A stretch of 64,000 nucleotides of DNA from Margaritifera margaritifera. Taxonomy: Eukaryota; Mollusca; Bivalvia; Unionida; Margaritiferidae. Below the pieces are notes generated by a model that saw only the letters and a list, made by a program, of their open reading frames with translations, made no database searches and was not told where the DNA came from. Location of the stretch: positions 2,529,501-2,593,500 of the forward strand of contig JAQPZY010001500.1 of assembly GCA_029931535.1 (NCBI GenBank), read 5' to 3'. Positions within the stretch are counted from its first letter, which is position 1. Each line of letters begins with the position of its first letter. The translations under genes and the position numbers were made by a program. Shown piece by piece: positions 46,697-61,400 of the stretch.

Positions 46697-49600
46697 TTAT
46701 CAACATGCGTATCTTCTGATGATGACCATTATACACACTAAGTTTCTCAGCAATCCACTAAGAGATCCAAGAGTAGTTGCATTCTCAAAGTTCAATTTCA
46801 CAGTGATCCATACAAAAATGCAAGAGAAACTAAGGGACAAGTTGCACTAATGAAATTGTGTCATACACTGCATTCAGCTACAAAACAAAATAGGCAGTAA
46901 CTCTAATAGAAATTGCAGGAGCAAAGTGATATGTCAAGATGCACATCTTCAGGTTTCATGGCAATTCATAAGCTAGTGTGCCTGACATCACTCACCTGAC
47001 TAACATAGCTTAACAGTTGACCATTTCACTAAACAGGCTTATGTAGTATTGTTAGAGCACAACCTATGTAAACTATCTCCCAAACTTTATATAATGTTGA
47101 TTTTACCTATCTTAATATATCCTGATAAAAATTCTTTCTAAAGATAAAGGCATATTCTAGTATCATTTATTTTCATGGGTCTCAATTTGCATGGTTTTGT
47201 AAAAAGAGACATTTTCATTGGTACTTTAATTTGTGTTTTTGACTCTCAAATTTGGCATATTTGTAAGTATTTAATTTCATGGATTAACCTCTGCAGATAC
47301 CCCAAATAAAGAATACAAAAGAACAAAACTCTGCCGACAACAAACAGCAATCGTTTCAATGATTTAAACAATCCCACCATCCATATAAGCACAAATCAAA
47401 CACCTGTCAAGATCAATCACTTACACGCAACACCAAAGGGAGCTGACACGGCCAACAACACTCATTCTAAACTGTGATTAAAGTACATGTGTGTGATCTA
47501 TTTCTTTTAACATTGTCCAATAATTACTTTCTGACGACCATGGCATTAACACAGTGGTTCAAGAGTGGTAAAATTCAACTTAGATCCCCAGTTGGCTTGG
47601 ATAATGTCATCATTCCTTATGTGAACCAAACACATGACCAGCTGCCCCTTGTGTCAACATCTGATGTGTTCAGAGCCCATCAAAGTGCAAAAATACCAAC
47701 TAAATTGAAGAACAATGGAATCATGCCTTATATACGAACCAACTTCAACCACTAGACTTTTTACTTAAAACTTTATCAATCAAGTCGATTCATGCTGAAT
47801 GGATAACTGCAGCTCACACGAAAATGTGTGAAAGATCAGACCTAATTATCCGTGACTTTGAGAATGCTGGACTTGTTAAATTCAACAATTTCAGGATTAT
47901 TTACTGGACAATCATTTGTGTGTACCAGCAGACTTTGATTGACACGATGTTGATTCTGTGGTTTTATCCAAAAATCAATGAAGTGTGAGCTTCAATACAC
48001 TGCAGTAATTAGTGTATATACATGTAAATAGTGTTTCATTAGTAATTGTGCTTCATGCCATAGTTCTAATATTTTACAGCCATGTTGTTCATTGGGATTA
48101 AGCATGCATAGATAAAATGAGACAAAGCTTTCACAAGGATTTAAAATTTTTGACAACAGTTTTGCTTGAATGAAGAATCAATCTAAATAAGTATTACACC
48201 TAATTTTCATATACTTGTATCATTAATTTTTATTTCTGTCATTTTCATTAATACTAGTGTTTGAATACCTTGTGCTTTTTGTCATTTCTCTCTATCCTTA
48301 CTTATTTTCATGACATATCAATTTAAGGCAGTAAGTGGAAATTACAGATATCGGATACCGTATAGATACATGTGCATTGAAACAATATAACATACATAAT
48401 AATTCTTTGTTTTACAAACACATGTAACAGCTAATATTTTATTACCAGATTATAGAAATTATGTTGATTTATCATACAGCTTTGTTGATCTCTAGGATTG
48501 AAACACAGTAAGAAATTGGTTGAGGTGGGATTCTTTATCATGTGTGGCTAATTTTTTGTTGAGTCTTTAAATTTGTGGTTCGGGGCAACAATGAAAACCA
48601 CGAAAATTGGTACCCCATGAAAATTAGTGATACTACAGTAATTTATATACATAGTCTCCCATTCATAATTAAAATCATGCAAGATCTTGATGATATAAAC
48701 CCATTTATGATCAGAAATAGAATTACTAAAGTGTTGACAAGCTGAGCCAATCAGATGCAATATCACCTCTTGGAGATTTAAGCCTCTTTACAAAGTTTAA
48801 TCAGAAGTGGATCAGAAATACAGTCTCTAAAGTGGTAACAAGAACAGCCAATTACATGCAAAATCACCTCATTATTATGTGTGTATACCACACATTATTG
48901 AACTTATGCGAGGTCTTGATCATATATGCATATAATCAGCATTTGATCAAATTCAGATCAAACATATGGCTTCCATTGCGTTAACAAGTTCAACCAATCT
49001 CCAATACAAGATCACCTCATTAATATGCATGGATATTGCTTATTTTTAACCTAACCAAGATTTTGAAGATACAAGTCCATATTCCAAGTTTAATCAAAAT
49101 CAGTTCTGAAATATGGCTTTCAGAATGGTAACAGGTACAATCAATCACATGCAAGATCACCTCATTAATATGCATGGATATTGCTTATTTTTAACCTAAC
49201 CAAGATCTTGAAGATACAAGTCCTTATTCCAAGTTTAATCAAAAATCAGTTCTGAAATATGGCTTTCAGAATGGTAACAGGTACAATCAATCACATGCAA
49301 GATCACCTCATTAATATGCATGGATATTGCTTATTTTTAACCTAACCAAGATCTTGAAGATACAAGTCCTTATTCCAAGTTTAATCAAAATCAGTTCTGA
49401 AATATGGCTTTCAGAATAGTAACAGGTACAGTCAATCACATGCAAGATCACCTCATTAATATGCATGGCTCTCGCTCTTTATCAAACCCATCTAAGATCT
49501 TGATGATAAAGACCATATGTTAAGTTTGATCGAATCCACATTAGAAATGTGGTTTTGAGAGTGATAACTAGCTCAGCCAGTTCGATGCATGATCATGTCA

Positions 49601-50345
49601 TTAATATACATGGATCTGGCTCATTAGCTACCTTGTCTAAGATCTCGATGATATAATTATATATTCCAAGTTTGATGAAAATTGGATCAAAAATTTAGCC
49701 TCCAGAAAATATCAGCCAATCAAATGCAAGATCACCTCATTAATATGCATTGGTCTCTCTCATTATTGAACCCATTCAAGATCTTGATAACATAAGCTTA
49801 TATTCCAAGTTTTATTAGAATTGGATCAGAAATGTGGCTTCCAGAGTGGTAACAAGCTCAGCCAATCAGATGCAAGATCACTCATTAGTATGCATGTATC
49901 TCATTCATTATTGAACTCATCTGAGATGTTGATGATATAAGCCCATATTCCAAGTTTGATTGAAATTGAATCAAAAGTATGGACTGAGTGGTTACAAGCA
50001 ATTGTTCATGGTTGGATGACACATGACTGATGATAGACACACAACAGATTCAAGGCTATACCGTAAACTCACTTGACCTTATGCAGAAATAAAGTGATTT
50101 GTTAATATGCTGATCTTCAGATGATGACCATATAATATTTATGATGTTTTATGGCAGTCCCTCAAATACTGCTGGACTAGTTGTGCTAATGAGATTGCAT
50201 TATACACAGCTACAAGACATAAAGGGAAATAACTCTAGCAAAATTATAGGAGCAATGTGATTTGTTATGGGCATCTTCAGGTGATGACCATAATATTTAC
50301 CAAGTTTAATGGCAGTTCATCAAAAGCTATAGGACTAGTTGCACT
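46697..50345 (-). mobile_element. Array-bearing repeat F2, inverted relative to F1, split by element A
   Basis: The reverse complement of F1. Terminal blocks at 46697-46985 and 50080-50345; array units (gcaagatcacctcattaata) at about 48858, 49004, 49150, 49297, 49442, 49584, 49723 and 49870. Three units at 49004-49440 are almost identical. Positions 46990-47152 mirror F1 positions 46040-46200, and the match resumes at 48641 after element A. Confidence 0.7.
47153..48640 (+). mobile_element. Element A: 1.49-kb pogo/Tigger-like transposon remnant
   Basis: TIRs: left tattctagtatcatttattt and right (inverted) tactgtagtatcactaattt. It is inserted at a TA in F2: joining the flanks restores the F1 sequence around ggcata. 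The + strand retains the end of a DDE_1 transposase (IHAEWITAAHTKMCERSDLI then IRDFENAGLV, about 47780-47880), with an internal deletion just before it. Non-autonomous. Confidence 0.8.
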
Positions 50346-52767
50346 AACAAGTGATGGATGGAAGAATTTATGGAGGGATGGACACAAGGATTACTATATA
50401 AAAAGGTATTTGTCCATCCATCAGACACATGGATGTCTTGGCACTATGAACCATGGTTTGCACTTGCACTTATTTTGTGAATACTGTAGTATCAGAAAAT
50501 TTCGTGGGAGACCAATTCTTGTAGTCTTCATTGTTGTCCCAAACCACGAATTTAAAGACCCAACGAAAAATTAGCCACATATGATTATGACTCCGCCCCC
50601 CCCCCCCATTTTCTTACTGTGATTCATTCCTGGATATTAACAAACCTACTAGTACTTGATAAATCAACATCAATACTGTAATTTGGTAATAAAGTAATAA
50701 CTTTTACAGAAAAAAGAATTATAAAGCACTTATATTGTTTCAATGTACATATATCAATAAGGTACCTGGTAGCTGTAATTTCCACTCACTGCCTTAAATC
50801 AATATGTGAGATAAGTAAGGATAGAGAGACACAAGAAAACTATAAAGTATGCAAGCACTAGTAATGATGAAAATGAAAGAAAGAATAATAAAAAATACTA
50901 GTATATGAAAATTAAATTTAATCCTTATTCAAATTGATCCTTCATTCGAGTACAACTGTTGTTGAAAAATTTAAATCCTCCTGAAAGCACATTTCATTTT
51001 TTCCATGCATTTTTTATCCAAAAGAACAACAAGCCTGTAAAATACTAGAACTATTGCTTGAAGCACTATTATTAATGAAACACTATGTCTATACACTAAT
51101 TACAGCAGAGTATTGAAGCTCACACTTCACTGATTTTTGGACAAAGCTACTGTATCAACATCGTGTTAATCAAGTCTCATGGTACATACAAATGCTTGTC
51201 AGGTAAATAATCCCCAAATTGCAGAATTAAACAAGTCCAGCTTTTTCAAAACCAATGATAATTAGGTCCAATCTTTCACTCATTGTCATGTGAGCTGCAA
51301 TTACATATTCAACATTAATTGGCTTGATTAATGTGGTTTCAAGGTTTACTAATACAGTGCACGTAATGTTATCAGTAACATCTTCCTTTTCCATGATGGC
51401 CTCCATGACCTGTTTAGCATATCAGTTGTGGAAGTGTGATTTTAATTCTTCTTTGTACTCTTTATTTATTGTCAAGTCTAGTGGTTGAAGTTGGTTTGTA
51501 CATGAGGCAGGCACAAACAAACCCGTGATTGCACTGTCTTTCAATGTAGTTACTGTATAAACTTGCTTATAAGTCAAAGTTTTTTACTTAAAATTTGATT
51601 TATGCAGAGTAGGGGTCGTCTTATAAGCGCGACATTAAAAAAAATTATAAATCTTGGGGTAATGTTGGAAATTCTAGATGTTTGCAGTACATAAAAATAC
51701 TGTCAATTCATATATTTTTACGTTTTCATGCCACTATTCCTATACAGTAATGCATATATGGTACGAACTATGTTTATCCGTTTCATGATGGTATTCATTA
51801 CTCAATACATGTATCTACTGTTATTTGGATTTTAATAATTTGAAAATATTACTGGTAAATTAAATACTACCTACTGCAAAGTGAAGTGTCCGTCAATGTT
51901 TACCATGGGTGTTTAATAGTAAGTATATTACTTCCATTTTCGTGCCAGTCCGAACAACCTCTATTTGTATTAATATTTACGTTTTGCTGTATAAAGACTG
52001 TGCTTGATGCAATAAAAGTTTTGATTTAATTTTGTATTTTCATTTTCCACAAGTCAGATTTAATTCCCAGGTGATATTTCCCAATTTATCTGCCACTGCA
52101 CGTGGGTCAATAAGCCTTTGGCTTGTAAAGGCACTCACTTTGTTTTCAAGTTGACAATCCTTCTGATCGAGCCGCGAATCTAATACTTGTTCAGTGCCAA
52201 GTAGAGTTCTACAACTTCCTGTGTATATACTTTGACCTTAATCCCTTAGCTTGTAAAGGCACCACACTCTTTGTTTTCCCACGTGACAACCCTTTGATCA
52301 AGCCGTGAGTTTGATATTTGTTCAGTGCCAAGTAACAGAGGGTGGTTATTTGAACTCCCCGTGATCTTGCCGCACAATTGACATGTGTTCAGTTGCATCC
52401 TTTAATAGATTTCTGACTTTATGATCAAAGTGTTACTCACAGAGCCCAAGCTCAGTCTCTGCATAAGCACCCGCATATGACAGTAAAGCCGTGAAATCAG
52501 AGTCGGACGAGATTTACGATGACTAGAAGACGACGATCTACAATGACTAGACGACGATGTAGGATTTCAGAACTTTATCAGACAATGAGGATTAATTCTT
52601 GGACTTTGTACCAGATGACATTAGATAGTGACATTTATAGGATACCGTGAATCACAAAAAAGTGGACTTAACTTTCGTTGTTTATTTGTACGACGTGTGG
52701 AATTAGCGTATTAATTCTATTTTTATACTGGTATGTGACCTATAATTGAATTCATGGATTTATCATA

Positions 52768-53883
52768 TACAGTGGTCCCCCTCTTATAAGGCCACCCCTT
52801 CTGCAGCAAGAAAGTGGCCTTATAAGACGGGTGGCCTTTCTAGAGGGGGATCACACAGTTGTGAGTAATAACTACATATAAAGTATAAAAGATGTAACTA
52901 ATTTTAATATATTTTATATTTTCATTTAAAAATCACAGGAATATTATCTGGTTAAGGACTCAATATGATAAAACTAATATCAATGAAATTTTAAAAAAAT
53001 ATGAATAATCATGAATCGTGGTGCAAAACTACATTGTCGGTAAATTCTGGGCACAAACATTTGGTTGTAACTATCGCTGTATGTCTGTCAATTCCGTCTT
53101 CCCACTCAATGCAGTTGAATGTATATTGACGATGTTTATTTGAATCTTTCTGACATAAAATTTCTCCGTAGTTATCAAGAGACTCTCCCTCTTTTCGTTT
53201 AATTTAATTGCTTTCACTTTTTGTTCTAAACTGAGAATGTCTGATGATATTTTGCGACAACTTATTCCTTCGCGGGCATTCATGCGTGAGGCACAGTGTT
53301 TACAATGGAAGTGAGTCTGTCACGTGATCGACTTTTTTTTCTTCTTCCCCAGTCTGGTACCTGGTTATGTACATTTCATAATCTATTAGAGTGAAGCCAT
53401 AAAGGCTAACATACCATTTTACTATCTGGCGACCGGATGTCACGCTGACTTGAGCTGAACAATGCTGTGCTTCTCAGTGGTTAGCTTTTGTCCTCTTGAT
53501 AATTATCGGTGGTATTAATAGCCAGTAATTATCAAAGTGTCAAAAGCTAACATCTAAGGAACACATGGCAGTAATTGGATTACTTAACTCTTTGTAAGGA
53601 TTAAAGTTACTTTATTGGCATGTTGGAACAAAATGTCAATATGTTGAATTGAGAAATTTAAAAATATTATCGAGATTTTACTCTGTAAACAACCATTATG
53701 TGGCCACTCGCGGGGGTAAATTTGACCGTTTTTGCACTAAAATGCTGGCCGCTGGTCGCGTTAGAGGGGTGGCCGTCCTTGAGGGGTACTTTTGAACACA
53801 AACTCGTCGGTGCCAAGGGATTGTGGCCGTATAAAGCGGGTGGCCGCTGGTCAGGGGGGCCGTTCAAGAGAGTGACCACTGTA
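52768..53883. mobile_element. Element D: 1.1-kb TIR element nested in C
   Basis: Left end tacagtggtccccctcttat and right end (inverted) tacagtggtcactctcttga, with subterminal gtggcc motifs at both ends (ggccaccccttctgcagc; gcgggtggccgctgg). TA flanks. An open frame at its right end (53698-53952) is GC-rich terminal sequence, not a recognised protein. Confidence 0.75.
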
Positions 53884-54029
53884 AATGGATTTAAAATGTC
53901 AAGCATTATGGATTTCATTGGACTTTATTACACAAAGATGGACAAATTGTAAGTTTTTAATTTATTTGTGACATATTTCACTCAATAATTTAATTTTATT
54001 TTGCACTGGTTTTGTCTTTATTTTTCTTA

Positions 54030-54164
<135 letters not shown>

Positions 54165-55826
54165 CAGTTTGGCTTGTTTATATTTCCAAAGTGCATTTCT
54201 GACTCACTAAGAAGTCACCCCTTCAGACGGATCTGACTTGCACAATACACACCAACTTATAGGAGGGTCAAAGAGAAATTCACTTTTTGCAGCCCTAAAA
54301 AGGGGAGGGGGGATCGACTTATAATCGAGTACGTACGGTAGTATCTTTGCACTTTGGTGGCATCAGCTTCCTTTGATGTTGAGCACTCAGACAAAAACAT
54401 GGTGTAAGTGATTGATATTGACAGGTGTTTTATTTGTGCTCATAGAGGTGGTTTTATTGTTTGAGTGTTGTTGGTTGTGTCGGCTTCCATTGATGTTATT
54501 CACTTGGATGAAAACATGGTATTGAACTTGTCAGGTCTTTGATTTGTGCTCATACATGTGGCAGTATTGTTTTAAACATTCAAGTTTGCATCAGCATAGT
54601 TTTATTCTTTAGTATTCTTTATTTTGGGTATTTGTAGAGGTTAAATCACAAACTTAAATACCTACTAATATGCAAACTTGGACAGGCAAAAGCCGCAAAT
54701 TTAAGTACCCCATGAAAACTGAACCCCACGAAAATAAATGATGCTACAGTAGACTTTTAAAAAATACTGGTAAATGAATTATATTTTGAGATCCTCCTCC
54801 ATGAATATGCAATACATTTAGACAGTGGGTGGAAGAAGTGTGCTGGAGAGAGTTTACTGCACCATCCAGATTGGTGCAAAATAAGAGACCTAATTTGTAC
54901 TTTCATTTGTGTCATGTGCCACCGATATTGTGCCATGTGTTGTTTGCTACTGTATAGTTAAATTTATGCATGAATATTATAAACTTTAACTGCTAGTTTT
55001 CCGTATATAACTTTTTGGAGCAATATCATGCTTAACAACTTATATTCTCTCTCACTTCCATACCTGCCTGATCACAACATATCACACGAAAAACACGCTT
55101 TTTGACTTGCAAACCACATGACACAGTAGTGTTTATAAAACACGATTTCTAAATCTTATTACAAAAAAGAGAGAGAAAGACATTTTTTGACACCACAATA
55201 TATGCCCATAATCTGTAGCCTTTATAAACAGTAAATAGTCATGATTTGCATTACTTCACACTCATAGAATACTATCTCCCTGGGCGGTTTATACAGCTAA
55301 TTGTCATAGAGGAGATTATAAGGTACAAGTGGTCAGAGATAAACAACCACCACTCGCCAGATTACTTAACTGACTGACAATAGCTATGGTGATTTTGTGT
55401 TTACTTTTCCTTCTTGCACTGCTGTTGGAGCAACCATTTAGGCTAATTTGCATAGGTAAAGTACATGAAGTGGAACAACCCAATTCATTTGATGTTTGGT
55501 AAATCTGGGATTTGTTGAAGAAACAAAAGTTATTACACTTCTTTGCCTTGAATGAAAATGTTTCAGCCATCCTTATTAAAGAATTTTGGATAGTTCATGA
55601 TCAGCGGCTATGTTTCTTTGAAGTAAGATTTTACTCCATACATAAAATGCAAAAATGTGATTATTTTTGTAGTTGAAATGGTAAAGCTAGCATTGTTGAA
55701 GTGTGATTCATTTTCAAATACAGATGTTGAAACACATATGTGATTCAGTGAAGTGAGCAAAGTCTAGCAAAACTAAATTTCAGAACTCCTGATTGATGGA
55801 GATCAATTTTATGAAACTCAGCAGCC

Positions 55827-56018
55827 ATGGGGACCATTTTAAACTTTTCACATACTGCGAAAAACAAAATCAACATTAATCATTCAGGAGTGATGTATAC
55901 AACATCTGTCAACATAGCAACAGCACCCTGCATCGAGGCAGATGCAGAAAGAGCATTTTCAGTGATCAGAAGAATTCAACAAGCTCTGCAGGGAAGTTTG
56001 GACAACAGCACCATCTAG
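55827..56018 (+). pseudogene. hAT-type transposase C-terminal fragment
   Basis: The frame ends in EADAERAFSVIRRIQQALQG then SLDNSTI and a stop. This resembles the dimerisation region of hAT-family transposases (usual pattern: A-E-R-x-F-S-x-x-R-R-I followed by R/Q-x-x-(L/M)). The N-terminal part of the frame is not recognisable. No TIRs were found nearby. Confidence 0.5.
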
Positions 56019-56176
56019 TCTCTAATAAATAAAAAGAGGAACAGTAATCACACCTGCATCACCTACAAACCCTCCAATTAACTGTTGAGAGCAGCAAAAT
56101 CAGCATTTACAAGTTAATACTGTATTCCACAGTGCAGTGGATTTTAAAGACAGAAACTTTGTATTTTTTTGTTAAT

Positions 56177-56193
56177 GTGTGTGTGTGTGTGTG
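56177..56193. repeat. Short (GT)n run
   Basis: About eight GT units. Confidence 0.85.
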
Positions 56194-56782
56194 TTGATGA
56201 TATTTGACAATGCTAAGCATGCCAGCTATTTTTTTTTTGAAAGTGTATTAAATGCTTCAAAGAAAACATATTTAATTTTCTTTTATTCGAATTTGTACAT
56301 GCTGATATAAGTAGATAACTTATTTTTTTCGCAATTATTTGGGTCAGTGCACTGACCTCCCTGGGACCACAAAACACATTTTTTTGAGTCTCAAGAAAAC
56401 CCAACAATTGTATGGAAGGTTGGCAGGTATGCACTTCAAAACCAATATTTACAATGCTCATACAGAAATTCATACATTTTGAAGTGACTTTTCTTTTTCT
56501 TTTTTTAAAAATACAATTTAGTAGCTGTATGGTTAGAGTTTTGGAATTTGTCATGCCTAATTTGTTGCAAAGTGAAATGTGACATGTATTTGGTCTAAAA
56601 GTAAGTATAGAGTCAGCGTTGAGTGACAAATTCTGACTGTTTGAAGTGTCATACTTGTTGGGGACAATCTGTCAAGGGAAACACATGAGCTAAATAGAAA
56701 CATCATTCCTTTCAGAGGCAGTTTTCTTCTGTAGTGAGTGTAGCTTCAATACAGGCCTTCGCTCCATCAGGCAGCATGATAA

Positions 56783-57416
56783 TACACCTCAGTATAACAT
56801 GGTTGTCAGGGTCCATAAGCGACGACCATGCTATGTATCAAACTACATTATATTGAGAACCACAATATGTACGGAAGCGTGATATATTGAGAATAGCGTA
56901 ATATGCTGAATAGTGGTATAGCGGGCACTATCAAAATTTTTTAAATAATGGTGTTTTGATAAGGAAATGAAGAGACCATGCTATGTATCAAACTACATTA
57001 TATTGAGAACCACAATATGTACGGAAGCGTGATATATTGAGATTAGCGTAATATGCTGAATAGTGGTATAGCGGGCACTATCAAAATTTTTTAAATAATG
57101 GTGTTTTGATAAGGAAATGAAGAGACCATGCTATGTATCAAACTACATTATATTGAGAACCACAATATGTACGGAAGCGTGATATATTGAGAATAGCGTA
57201 ATATGCTGAATAGTGGTATAGCGGGCACTATCAAAATTTTTTAAATAATGGTGTTTTGATAAGGAAATGAAGATATAAGACTAAGTTTCACCTTGTTTTT
57301 CTTTCAGCCCATATTGTTATACATTGTTGTGATTTGGGTCATAGGGTACATAGTAGTACCTTGTTATATCCGGAATAGCATTATAACGAGGCATGTTATA
57401 ATGGGGGGGAGCTGTA
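56783..57416 (+). mobile_element. tacagctc element with internal 150-bp triplication
   Basis: Same family as 5641-5970, opposite orientation. The core from gaccatgctatgtatcaaac is present three times, at 56824, 56974 and 57124. The three copies are almost identical (one gagaat/gagatt difference), so the 634-bp length equals the ~330-bp unit plus 300 bp. Ends: tacacctcagtataacatgg and, inverted, ctacagctccccccc. Confidence 0.85.
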
Positions 57417-58209
57417 GGTGTATGATGAAGCTTGAGAGAAAATAAAAGGTCAATACAATAAGAAAAAATTAATTAGTTTGCAAATTCATTTACTTCATCT
57501 ACTTGCAGGTGTCAGATATTGTACAGAATGACATGAATGCATTTAGTTTTCATGATGTATTTTATTTATCACAATATGAGTGTGGTGGCACTGTCACCAT
57601 TAAAATATAAATATTTCATATCCCTTTATCGTTACAGCTGTAAAACTGAAAGCAGATAAATAATTTATCTTTCAAAAAGAGAAACCACAAAACAATTAAT
57701 ATTATAAGAACATGAACAATGGTAACACTGTTGACTCATTGCCCTGTGTGCTGTTAGATAAATTTGCCTCAGTATATTTTGTGTATGTAATATTTGTATT
57801 TTTTTTTTTTTTAATAAGACATGCTCAGACATTAATCTGGTCTAAAAGGTCCATAGGTGTGAGAGTGTTAAAGTTTTGATGTGCTAATGTTAGTCATTTT
57901 AAGGTATCTTTATTTTTGTGCAATTTGCAAATCAGGAGTTACTTGTTTTAAAGGCATCAAGGGCCAGTTCATTAACATCGTTACATACACTTTCATGTTA
58001 AGAATTACATTTGATTCTAAACTGAAAAATGTCATCAACTTTGTACTTGTCAATCTTCAAAAGAAAAAATTACCTCAAAAGCAAAAATGTGCAAAATTTA
58101 TTATTGTTGCATGCATGCTTTAGTGTTTCCTTTGTTATAATTTGCATTTGCTTGTTGTTCCAATGTTACTATTTATGTTGTTATTGTTGTTGCATGTGCT
58201 AAATTTCAG

Positions 58210-58470
58210 AATTGGATGCCTCCTCTTCAACCAGCACATGTAGTTCCCACAGCTCTGATGTTGGAAACTTTTCCTTCCTTCCCAAATCCTTCCCCTCATC
58301 TCCCACTCTCCTCTTTCGTGAAGAGGGCGCAACATACACACCTTACCATAGCCACCAGGAGGCACGGAGCATCACCCACCATCGACGGGGTTCATCAGGA
58401 GATAAAATCAAGGTCCAAATAAGCACCAGTTTCAGGAATGAATTGGCTGAAAAATTGCCCGCTTTTAGAG
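58210..58470 (+). CDS. BLTP1: BLTP1 exon 14 of window
   Basis: Acceptor gctaaatttcag. G plus AA gives Glu; then LDASSSTSTCSSHSSDVGNF, SFLPKSFPSSPTLLFREEG, a His/Arg stretch (YHSHQEARSITHHRRGSSG), DKIKVQISTSFRNELAEKLP and AFR, with G left before gtgtgt. A Ser-rich linker with no close vertebrate match, assigned by position, open frame and phase on both sides. An internal aag|gtccaa would break the phase. Confidence 0.82.
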
Positions 58471-61400
58471 GTGTGTGTCTTTGACCTCAGCTTATGCCTC
58501 ATACCCTCAACCCGCACATGCCATTTTTTTATAACATATTCCTCAGCAAGTACTCAATTAAAAATTTGAAAAGCAAGTTTCCAAAGATATATATTTTATT
58601 TGTAGAATATTCTAATCAGTTTACAAGGCTGACCAGGTACTCTCTAGTTTTTGTAAGTAAATAATTAAACCCCAATGTAATGAATATGTAATGGGCCTTG
58701 ATACTGCAGCAGCAATGCACATGTGTTTCACCTCTTTTGATCTAGGTTCAGTTCCTGGCCTTGGATTCATAAAATTCAGAACTGACACTGAGAATTTACA
58801 TGAACTTTGATATCCAATAACTCGAAAGCTATAACTGATAATTGCATGAAAATTTAATTTCAAGTTAAAGCATGAGTTATTTACTTGAAAAGTTTTATGA
58901 ATTCCATGCCTGGTTCCAGCACATGCAAGGTTAAAAGCAGTTTACCAGCTTGATGATTTACTCCAGGCCTTGATTTTGACAACAGAACTTAAGTCTTGGT
59001 CTGAATTCCAGTGATCTGGCACTGATTTCAACAATGTAATTCCTTAAGTTAAGTTTAGACTTAAAGACATTTGATTGGCCAATTTTAAGTCAGACTTATA
59101 TTTCAGCCAGCCAGATTGCTGGATTTAAGTATGTTTGTAATGTATGTATTAGTGTTTAAAGGCACATCAGCACAATGCTAGCTAAATGATGCTGATTAAA
59201 ATTAAGGTTCCAAGAACGTAAATATAAAGAATTAATTGCAAAAAACTTTAGGAAGATAAACCCTTGAAAATAAAAGTAAACATGAAGCACTACAAGATAA
59301 AAGATAAATGGTAAAGATGTTAAAATTGTGTAAAAGGTATATAAAATTAAAGATAAGTGATAATCTGGTAAAAAATATAAAACCCTTCAAATATAGGTTA
59401 GTGGAATTTGAGACTTAAGTTTAAATGCATGTTTAAGAAATGTTGGTGAATCCAGATCTGGATTGCGTGAATTTTAAGTCTTACTTAAAAATTGACCAAT
59501 GAAATGTGTTCAGTCTAGACTTAATATCAAGACTTGTACTGATGAAACTGGGGCCAGCTTCTCCATTTTCCTCTGGTCTAATATATCTGAGCTGTTGAGA
59601 GTACATCATGTAAATTATTAGAATATGTTGTACAAATCATGTAAAATAAGTCAAGTTTGAAATAACATATGACACTACAAGATTCCAATAACCAAATATT
59701 TTCTACGATTCACAGTATCTGTATATTCCTTATATAAAGCATCTGGTCCAAAAATTGCAACTTGCAGAACACCAGCACTACACAATTTCTGACAGTAGTC
59801 AAACTCCTAGTTCACCATGAAAATTAACCATATTATTTGGTGAGAAAAATTTAAATATGCATGCAAATATAAGAGTTTGACTAAGTTGGACACAAAAAAT
59901 ACTTCCTTCATATTCTCCAACATTTCACCCTTAAGTTTCTTTTGTATGTAAGTATTGTTATAATAGATGTATTTGATGTGCCTTTATGAACCATAAATCT
60001 TAAACATGCATCAATTTACAGCTTTTTTTTTTTTTAACTCTGTCAGAATATATGTTAATTGTAGTTAATTTATATGTTTTACAGTTTTAAGCTTTAGTTT
60101 CTGAGCACCTGCATTAAGATTTTGTTATAACTGATGTTGTTATTTACCCAGATTTTAGTGTTAGATGAAATGCCGTTGTAATATATAAAAATTTATAATT
60201 AGTTATCTTGAAGACTATTAGCTTTACAAAGTGAAGTGATGCATTGTGTACATGTCTCCGGTTTTTTATCAAGAATAGGAAGCCTGCCATTCATATAAAC
60301 ATCATTCACTGAAGATTATTTGCAGGCAGAGAGCATCATTATTCTCCTTATCACTTTCCAAGCAAGTGCTTATAACTTCTATAGAGGGAAAAGGCCTATG
60401 CGATATGTCTAATTATGTTTCAGTGTAATGCTATCTAATATTAGAATTTCAGGCTTAATGTACATTTTGTGCTCAAGAAGTACAGTGTGATGATTTTCTT
60501 TAATCTGTAACTTTTGAATATTTTGCATAATAAACAGTTACAATTTCAGTAAGCAGGTCCAAAGAAGCATGTAACAAAAACACCAAAACATTTTGACATA
60601 TAAACTATAAAAACTTTATTGATTTGGTACACTTGGGACTCTTTATAATGATGTTGTTGGGAGCCAAGAAGCCAATGCATGAGTTGTCTGAGACCTCAAA
60701 ACCACATTATTTGATAATTAAAGCTGTTAACTCCATATATGAATGTATTTTGTTCTCCCCCCCCCCCTCCCCAACCCCTTGTCCCATTATGGTCATAATT
60801 GATCTATAATCAGACAATATATAAAGATCAATTAAAATAAGTTCCATCCATTTTTAACAGAAATACATGAAGTTTGTCCAGACTTATGGAAAAAAATTGT
60901 ACATAATGCTTTCAGTTCTTTTAGAAGTCATATTTATGGTGTAAGTACATATATGCACCTTCATATATGAGGACCTGATTCTGTTTACAGGATAACTTAT
61001 TGTGTTTTTTTTATGGCCAGGGTAATTAAACAGCACTCATTAGAATGCATGGATCTGAGAGGGTGCAAAATTGCCTCTATCTTCTTCTATTTCTTCTTAA
61101 ATTTTTTGAGATAAAGGAAGTAGGAACTATTGAGTCTGAATTTTCCCTCTCTCTCCTCCCCCTTCACTTTCAAAAATTTTTTAAAATTAGAACCGGGGAT
61201 ATCTTGTATTTTCTTTCAATCTGTTTTACACAAACTGACTGATAATCAATGTGAGCTCTGTACCAACTTGTTTTCTGTGTGACATTTACATGGAAACTGC
61301 TGACCAATCTTACGTGATTATATATATACTGAAAAGAAAATGAAGATTTTCAGTGGCTCTGTATTCAACAAGTGCCTGCCTCAAAAGTATTGAATAAAAA

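Noticed and set aside
53698..53952. 84-codon open frame, GC-rich
   Set aside because: It is the right-hand terminal sequence of element D, and its gtggcc-rich content mirrors the left terminus.
56213..56629. 138-codon minus-strand open frame
   Set aside because: The longest frame in this region, but it runs through a dispersed repeat fragment (gttggcaggtatg) and poly-T. The translation has no recognisable motif.
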